In this document: positions 54,997 through 59,693 of the stretch, piece by piece | Numbering within the stretch: position 1 is the first letter of the stretch | How the letters are laid out: the number at the start of each line of letters is the position of its first letter | Made by a program: the position numbers and the translations under genes | NCBI GenBank assembly: GCA_035551355.1 | Contig: DASZNF010000123.1 | Span: 1-59,693 of the forward strand | Direction: 5' to 3' | Length of the DNA: 59,693 nucleotides | From: DATATV01 sp035551355 | GTDB taxonomy: Bacteria; Actinomycetota; Actinomycetes; Mycobacteriales; Pseudonocardiaceae | Notes under the pieces: model-generated | The model's input: the letters and a program-made list of their open reading frames with translations, nothing else | What the model was told of the DNA's origin: nothing | Database searches by the model: none

Positions 54997-55641
54997 TCAG
55001 GCTGGTTTGCGGACCAGCAGGTAGGCCTGCGGCGTCTTCTCGTGCGGTGGCTGTGGTTCCCGGACCAACCTGGCTTCCACCGCCAGGCCTGCGGCGGTGC
55101 ACAGTTCGGCCACGAAATCCGGCGGCAGCCGGTAGGCGTCCAAGGAGACGTCGTGGCCGTATCCGTGGGCGATGTGGCGGAGCTCGTCGCCGACCTGGAA
55201 TGCGGTCAGCAGGCGTCCGCCGGGCGCGAGCACCCGCGCCAGTTCGGCCACCACCGACGGCAGCAGCCCGGGTGGGGTGTGGATCAGCGAGTACCACGCC
55301 AGCGCGCCGGCCAGACTGCCGTCGGCCAGGTCCAGGGCGGCCAGCGAGCCCACCTCGAAGCGCAGCCCGGGATGCGCCCGGCGGGCCGCGCCGACCATGC
55401 CGGGGGAGAGATCCACGCCGAACACGTCCAGCCCGAGCGAGGCCAGGTATCCGGTCAACCGCCCCGGGCCGCACCCCAGGTCACCGACCGGACCAGCCCC
55501 GCCGACCAGCTCGGCGAACGTGCCCAGCATCGCCCGTTCCCACGGGCTGGCGTCCAGGAGGGTCCGCAGCTGCTCGGCGTAGGAGTCGGCGACGGTGTCG
55601 TAGGCCGTCCGGGTCTCGGTCACGTGGGCGGGTTCGGTCAC
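54997..55641 (-). CDS. Class I SAM-dependent methyltransferase
   Basis: A 214-residue protein starting at a GTG (TEPAHVTETRTAYDTVADSYAEQLR); a GTG at 55623 is an alternative. Motif I VGDLGCGPGRLTGYLASLGLDVFGVDLSPGMVGAAR binds SAM. WYSLIHTPPGLLPSVVAELARVLAPGGRLLTAFQVG contains motifs II-III. The C-terminal half is VSLDAYRLPPDFVAELCTAAGLAVEARLVREPQPPHEKTPQAYLLVRKP. This matches small-molecule methyltransferases of the UbiE/Tam class. Substrate unknown. It is divergent from the P-loop kinase gene. Confidence 0.9.
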   Translation of the reverse strand: MTEPAHVTETRTAYDTVADSYAEQLRTLLDASPWERAMLGTFAELVGGAGPVGDLGCGPGRLTGYLASLGLDVFGVDLSPGMVGAARRAHPGLRFEVGSLAALDLADGSLAGALAWYSLIHTPPGLLPSVVAELARVLAPGGRLLTAFQVGDELRHIAHGYGHDVSLDAYRLPPDFVAELCTAAGLAVEARLVREPQPPHEKTPQAYLLVRKPA

Positions 55642-55703
55642 GGGCCGGGACACTATCCAGGATCGCTCGCAGTGCCACGCGGATATTTGACAGGTGAAAC
55701 CCC

Positions 55704-56273
55704 ATGCCGAACATGCAGGCAGTGCTTCAGGAGATCTTCCGGCGACCATCGGTGGCGGGGATGCGCCTGGTCGGAGTCGATGGACCGGCCGGATCCGGAA
55801 AGACTGTGTTCGCCCGGGCTCTCGCGGAATTGGCGCGCGCTCCGGTGATCGAGTTGGACGACTTCGTGTCCTGGAGCGACTTCACCGGATGGCGGCCCCG
55901 TTTCCAACGGGAAGTCCTCGAACCGCTACTGAGTGGCCGGGACGCCTGCTACCGCGTCCGCGACTGGGCAAACGACGAATTCGGGACTTCCCTGAAGAAG
56001 GAGAGGAAGATCGTCCGCTGGGCGCCGTTGCTGGTCCTGGAAGGCGTCAGCTGCACCTGTCGTGCGGTCGACGAGATCCTGGCCTACCGCGTTTGGATCG
56101 AGGCTCCCCGCCGCCAACGTCTGCGCCGCGGGCTCGCCCGAGACGGCGAAGACCATCGTGACTTCTGGTTGCGATGGCAAGACGAAGAAGACCGGTTCTT
56201 CGCGGCGGATGACACCCGAAGTCGCGCCGACCTCGTTGTCGACACAGCGGACGCGGACGGCACGACCGGTTGA
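55704..56273 (+). CDS. P-loop kinase of the uridine kinase-like family
   Basis: A 189-residue protein: Walker A GVDGPAGSGKTVFARALAELA, then VIELDDFVSWSDFTGWRPRFQREVLEPLLSG (Asp-Asp as in uridine kinase motif), VVLEG-type segment LLVLEGVSCTCRAVDEILAYRVWIEAPRRQRLRRGLARDGEDHRDFW and lid residues. ATG 55704 was taken as start. Similar actinomycete proteins are annotated uridine kinase, but true Udk residues for uridine recognition are not obvious. It phosphorylates an unknown small molecule. 62 nt separate it from the divergent methyltransferase start. Confidence 0.8.
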   Translation: MPNMQAVLQEIFRRPSVAGMRLVGVDGPAGSGKTVFARALAELARAPVIELDDFVSWSDFTGWRPRFQREVLEPLLSGRDACYRVRDWANDEFGTSLKKERKIVRWAPLLVLEGVSCTCRAVDEILAYRVWIEAPRRQRLRRGLARDGEDHRDFWLRWQDEEDRFFAADDTRSRADLVVDTADADGTTG

Positions 56274-56471
56274 GCAGAGGCGCCGGACGATACGGCGAGC
56301 AGGGTCGGCCGGAGGTGGTGGGCCGGAATCTGTGGCAGTTCTTTGGATCAGGCTGCCGTGATACGGCGGCCTGATTGCCGCTGATGCCACCGAAGGGGCA
56401 GCCGCATGTGCCGTCCACGCATCACCTCTGCCTGACGGGATTACAACGACGGCTGGACTGGGCAGTCCTTT

Positions 56472-57254
56472 TCAGGCACCCGAGCCGCCGTCGACCGGCA
56501 CGATCGCGCCGGTCACCATCGAGGACCGGTCGCTCAGCAGCCATGCGGCCACCTCGGCGACCTCGTGGGGCTCGGCCATCCGGCCGAGCGGAATTGACGC
56601 ATTGATGCGCTCGACGATGCCAGGGGTCGCTGCCTCCCACGCGGCGATCATCTCCGTGGCGGTGCCGCCGGGGGTGATGCCGTTCACTCGGATGCCCTGA
56701 GGAGCCCAGGTCACGGCCGCGGTCTCGGTGATGCTGTTGAGCGCACGCTTCATGGCGCCGTACGCGGGAAGCTCCGGGTTCGCGCGGCGACTGCCGATGC
56801 TGGAGGTGTTGACGATCGCCCCACCGCCGTCCCGCCGCATCAGCGCGGCCTCAGTCGTCATGGCGGTCCAGTGCGCCCGGAAGTTCACCGCGAACTGCTC
56901 CTCGACGTCCTCGTCGCTCGTCTTGTCGAGCGGGCCGGGCTGCTGGATCGCCGCGCCGTTGTTGAATGCGCCGTCGAGCCGGCCGTGCAGCTCCTCGACG
57001 CGGTCGACCGCCGCGCGGATGCTCGCCCGGTCAGCGAGTTCCACTGTCACGGCATCCGCGACGCCGCCGTCGGCGCGGACCTCGGTGACGATTCGCTGGA
57101 GGGCGTCGGTGCTGCGGGCGGCGAGCACGACGGCGGCGCCCTCGCGTGCGAAGAGTCGGGCCGCAGCCTCCCCGATGCCGCGACTGGCGCCGGTGATGAA
57201 CACAACCTTGCCGGTGAGCAGGCCGATCGGTGCGATGTCAATGTTGTTGGTCAT
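56472..57254 (-). CDS. Short-chain dehydrogenase/reductase
   Basis: A 260-residue classical SDR. The ATG at 57254 starts MTNNIDIAPIGLLTGKVVFITGASRGIGEAAARLFAREGAAVVLAAR, with the TGxxxGIG cofactor motif. NNGAAIQQPGP, IVNTSSIGSRRANPELPAYGAMKRALNSIT (Ser and Tyr-x-x-x-Lys catalytic residues), VRVNGI-type GIRVNGITPGGTATEM and VTGAIVPVDGGSGA at the C-terminus complete it. The residues after the nucleotide motif (AARSTD) favour NADP. It is divergent from the XRE regulator, a pair common in actinobacteria in which the regulator represses the SDR gene. Confidence 0.92.
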   Translation of the reverse strand: MTNNIDIAPIGLLTGKVVFITGASRGIGEAAARLFAREGAAVVLAARSTDALQRIVTEVRADGGVADAVTVELADRASIRAAVDRVEELHGRLDGAFNNGAAIQQPGPLDKTSDEDVEEQFAVNFRAHWTAMTTEAALMRRDGGGAIVNTSSIGSRRANPELPAYGAMKRALNSITETAAVTWAPQGIRVNGITPGGTATEMIAAWEAATPGIVERINASIPLGRMAEPHEVAEVAAWLLSDRSSMVTGAIVPVDGGSGA

Positions 57255-57340
57255 GACGACAGTGTCAGACCGGCTTCCATGCCGGAGGCAGGCACAGGCT
57301 GTACCAGGCTCCGGCACCGCGCAGCGTGCAGACTTGGGGT

Positions 57341-58198
57341 ATGGACAAGCAGGAGCTCGGGGCGTTCCTCCGTAGCCGTCGCGAGCGGCTCCGGCCGGAG
57401 GACGTCGGCCTCCCCTCGGGCTCACGACGCCGGACACCGGGTCTGCGCCGCGAGGAGGTGGCGGTCCTCACGCACATCTCCACGGAGTACTACGTCCGAC
57501 TCGAGCAGGGCAGGGCGCCGCGCCCGTCGGGCGAGGTCCTCGCCGGGATCGCAGGCGCCCTGCGGCTCACGGACGCCGAGTCCGATCACCTCCACGTCCT
57601 CGCGGGCACTGCGCCGAGCCGGACCGGACTGCACCGGCGCGACGTCCGCCCAAGCATCCTCGCGCTCCTCGATCGGCTGCCGCAGACGGCCGCTTTCGTG
57701 ATATCCGCCGCGTTCGAGGTGCTCGCATGGAACGACCTCGCGGCCGCGCTCATGGAGGACTTTGCTGAGCTCGCCCCGGAGGACCGCAATCTCGCGCGCC
57801 GGGCATTCCTCGGGTCGGCGCGCGCCGATGCGACGCCGTACGGGATCTCCGACGCCGCGGAGTTCCGGCAGCACGTCGTCATGGAACTCCGATCCGCCCT
57901 CGCCCGGTACCCGTCTGACCCTTCGGTGACCAACCTCGTCGACGAGCTCCGCGACGCCAGCCCCGAGTTCGCCCGGCTCTGGGAGCGGCATGACGTGCAG
58001 GCGGCGCCGATGCTCACGAAAACCTTCCGGCACCCGGTCGTCGGGGAGATCACCGTCGACTGCGACTCGCTCACGCTCTCCGACCGCGACCAGCATCTCG
58101 TGCTCTACAGCGCGCCGCCAGGATCCCATGGCGCCGAGGCTCTGGCTCTTCTGAATGTACTGGGAGCCGGGAGCTTCAATGCGAGCGGAACGCTCTGA
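57341..58198 (+). CDS. XRE-family regulator with MmyB-like ligand domain
   Basis: A 285-residue protein. The N-terminal HTH is MDKQELGAFLRSRRERLRPEDVGLPSGSRRRTPGLRREEVAVLTHISTEYYVRLEQGRAPRPSGEVLAGIAGALRLTDAE, typical of the RRTPGLRREEVA group. The C-terminal MmyB-like domain has PSILALLDRLPQTAAFVISAAFEVLAWNDLAAALM and FRHPVVGEITVDCDSLTLSDRDQHLVLYSAPPGS. Start ATG 57341 probably gives a leaderless mRNA. Leu codons here are mostly CTC, unlike the CTG-dominated neighbours, hinting at recent acquisition together with the SDR gene. Confidence 0.92.
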   Translation: MDKQELGAFLRSRRERLRPEDVGLPSGSRRRTPGLRREEVAVLTHISTEYYVRLEQGRAPRPSGEVLAGIAGALRLTDAESDHLHVLAGTAPSRTGLHRRDVRPSILALLDRLPQTAAFVISAAFEVLAWNDLAAALMEDFAELAPEDRNLARRAFLGSARADATPYGISDAAEFRQHVVMELRSALARYPSDPSVTNLVDELRDASPEFARLWERHDVQAAPMLTKTFRHPVVGEITVDCDSLTLSDRDQHLVLYSAPPGSHGAEALALLNVLGAGSFNASGTL

Positions 58199-58621
58199 CG
58201 AGGCCAGACGCGATGAGGAGCTGCCACGTGGATTTGGGCAGGTACGCCAGAGGTTCAGCGGGCTTCGCAATTCCACTTATGCACAGAATGACACTTGCAC
58301 GAGACGAATCTCGTATGGATGTCGCATAGGACATCCATACGACATCGCTCGTGAGATTACGACATTGCAGGGTCTCGCTGTCGATGACATGTCGATCTTG
58401 TGTTACCTGCGGTTTTTCGTTTGTCTCATGGCGATGCGAGCATGATCGGTCTCAAACTGGCGGCATTTCCTCGGCTGTGGTCACCTCGTGGCCGGCAGCT
58501 GCCGGCCACGGACCCGGCCCTGGAGCTGACCGTGTGCCTTGGTGTAAGGGATTAGCCCGAATAATCCTATGTCGGAACCTGGCACCCCCCGCCACAACCA
58601 ACCGCTGCCATACTCAGGCAT
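58199..58621. other. AT-richer gene-free region with tandem hairpins
   Basis: A 423-nt gap of clearly lower GC than the rest of the window. It contains ACGAGA-CGAA-TCTCGT (58299-58314) and a perfect 12-bp stem, CGTATGGATGTC (58312-58323) with GACATCCATACG (58330-58341) around a 6-nt loop. No convincing gene is visible, only short frames without ribosome sites. Probably foreign DNA at an insertion junction. Confidence 0.6.
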
Positions 58622-59686
58622 ATGAGTCATCATGTCCCCGTGACACCGGCCGAGTGGCGGGATTTCCTCTCCAGTTACAGCGATGACTATCTGCGGTCGG
58701 CTGATGAGAAAGAAGTCGCGGACCTCGACAAGGTCCAGCGGGAGAGTCGCTGGCTGGGCTACGAACCAGCCAGCGTGGACGCCATCCATGCCACCGAGGA
58801 GCGTCTGGGAATATCGCTCCCGCCGGGCTACCGAAACTTTCTACTTGCCAGCAACGGGTGGCGCGACATCGACCCCGAACTGTCAGAGCTCCTCAAGGTC
58901 GACGAGCTCGGTTGGTTCCCCGAGAAGGAGCCTGAGCTGTTGAGGGCGTGGGCGGAGATCGAGGATGTCGCCGAGCAGGTCAAGCCATGCCTGCTGCTGT
59001 CGGGACCGACCGACTGTGCCGTGTACTGGCTGCTGGACCCGACCAAGATCGACCAAGATGAGGAATGGACCGCGTACGAGTGGGCACCTGGTGACGGATC
59101 CGATCCTTCGCCGTACCCCAGTTTTGGCGCGCTGGTGGCAAGCGCCCGAGAGGTCTTCAACCAATGGAAGACCCAAGGTTTCATCAAGAAGGTGCCATAC
59201 GCCGACGGCCGCGGCGCTTCGCTCCCCGTCGGTGGGGCGTCAACAGTTCATAACCAGGCGACCGCATCCGACACATGGCCGTCCAGAGGGATCAGCCCCC
59301 TGCGCATCGACCGGCTCGACCACCTGGCGCTGACCGTCGCCGACCAGGACGCCACGATCGACTTCTACACGCGGGTGCTGGGCATGGAGGCGATCACGTT
59401 CGGCGAGGCCGGCATGGCGCTCACCTTCGGCCACAGCGTGATCCGCCTACGCGTGGCCGGACAGGATCCCGATGACGCCAAGGCCGCCAAGCCGGTTTCG
59501 GGCTCCGTCGAGCTGTGCTTCGTCGTGGATGACCCTTTGCTTCTCCTGATCGACAAGCTCCGTGAGCAGGGCGTGGACACCGAGGCGGGCCCGGTCCGCC
59601 GCATCGGTCCACTCGGAGAGATCTACAGCCTCCATCTGCGCGACCCCGACGGAAACCTGATCAAGCTGAGCAACTACCTCGACTGA
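58622..59686 (+). CDS. SUKH (SMI1/KNR4) - VOC fusion protein
   Basis: A single 354-residue frame. Residues about 45-190 form a SMI1/KNR4 (SUKH) domain: DAIHATEERLGISLPPGYRNFLLASNGWRDI, then YWLLDPTKIDQDEEWTAYEW and YPSFGALVASAREVFNQW. After a flexible linker (about 195-225) comes a complete VOC domain: IDRLDHLALTVADQDATIDFYTRVLGMEAITFGEAGMALTFGHSVIRLRVAGQ and VELCFVVDDPLLLLIDKLREQGVDTEAGPVRRIGPLGEIYSLHLRDPDGNLIKLSNYL, with the His and Glu metal-ligand positions kept. SUKH proteins are often immunity proteins against contact-dependent toxins. The fusion may have arisen by loss of the stop between neighbouring genes. Confidence 0.85.
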   Translation: MSHHVPVTPAEWRDFLSSYSDDYLRSADEKEVADLDKVQRESRWLGYEPASVDAIHATEERLGISLPPGYRNFLLASNGWRDIDPELSELLKVDELGWFPEKEPELLRAWAEIEDVAEQVKPCLLLSGPTDCAVYWLLDPTKIDQDEEWTAYEWAPGDGSDPSPYPSFGALVASAREVFNQWKTQGFIKKVPYADGRGASLPVGGASTVHNQATASDTWPSRGISPLRIDRLDHLALTVADQDATIDFYTRVLGMEAITFGEAGMALTFGHSVIRLRVAGQDPDDAKAAKPVSGSVELCFVVDDPLLLLIDKLREQGVDTEAGPVRRIGPLGEIYSLHLRDPDGNLIKLSNYLD

Positions 59687-59693
59687 GCAGGGC

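Overview
This is high-GC DNA (Leu codon CTG, Val GTC/GTG, many GTG starts, genes overlapping as GTGA/ATGA). It carries a pknG-glnH-glnX signalling operon, a three-subunit proton-translocating transhydrogenase, chaplin-like secreted repeats and a MocR/YczE pair. Together these point to a filamentous actinomycete, most likely of the Pseudonocardiaceae or a close relative. The family call is inference from gene content. No rRNA, tRNA or CRISPR array was seen.

Layout. (1) 1-3.65 kb is the remnant of an actinomycete integrative/conjugative element. It holds the N-terminus of a tyrosine integrase running off the left edge, an excisionase, a DUF3631 replication ATPase, a DUF2742 protein, a tiny Cys-rich protein, an iteron-like repeat block and an FtsK/TraB translocase that has lost its N-terminal half. 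(2) 3.8-10.9 kb holds a tiny membrane protein, an MHS-family symporter, a LacI remnant, VOC and GNAT enzymes, a PP2C-like gene divergent from an HTH plus Clp-N pair across a duplicated palindromic operator, and a YczE/MocR divergent pair. (3) 11-16.9 kb holds a secreted Thr/Pro-rich protein, then a tight co-oriented cluster: subtilisin-like protease, ECF sigma factor, small beta-rich protein and TPR-CHAT caspase-like protease. This cluster is the best candidate for an uncharacterised signalling or conflict system. (4) 16.9-24 kb holds an aminotransferase, a DUF445 membrane protein, a luciferase-like oxidoreductase, a secreted glutamic (G1) peptidase, a hotdog thioesterase and a DnaA-box cluster.

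(5) 22.9-28.2 kb is a five-gene minus-strand operon: ABC sugar importer without an ATPase, HAD phosphatase and MBL/beta-CASP hydrolase. (6) 28.5-34.2 kb is the amino-acid sensing operon glnX-glnH-pknG, preceded by an arylamine N-acetyltransferase. (7) 36.4-40.7 kb holds a TPP riboswitch controlling a CytX-type NCS1 permease, convergent with pntAa-pntAb-pntB. (8) 41.4-46.5 kb is an oxidative uronate pathway: uronate dehydrogenase, glucarate dehydratase and 5-dehydro-4-deoxyglucarate dehydratase, with an IclR regulator and an unknown Cys-rich protein. (9) 46.6-50.5 kb encodes a 914-residue chaplin-like repeat protein and a secreted Pro/Ala-rich protein.

(10) 50.7-59.7 kb is a patchwork. It contains an SDR gene end joined to a 16-bp minisatellite, a SnoaL/LysR divergent pair, two Crp/Fnr regulators, small membrane or lipoprotein genes, a methyltransferase, a P-loop kinase, a foreign-looking SDR/XRE pair with CTC-rich codon use, an AT-richer hairpin region and a SUKH-VOC fusion gene.
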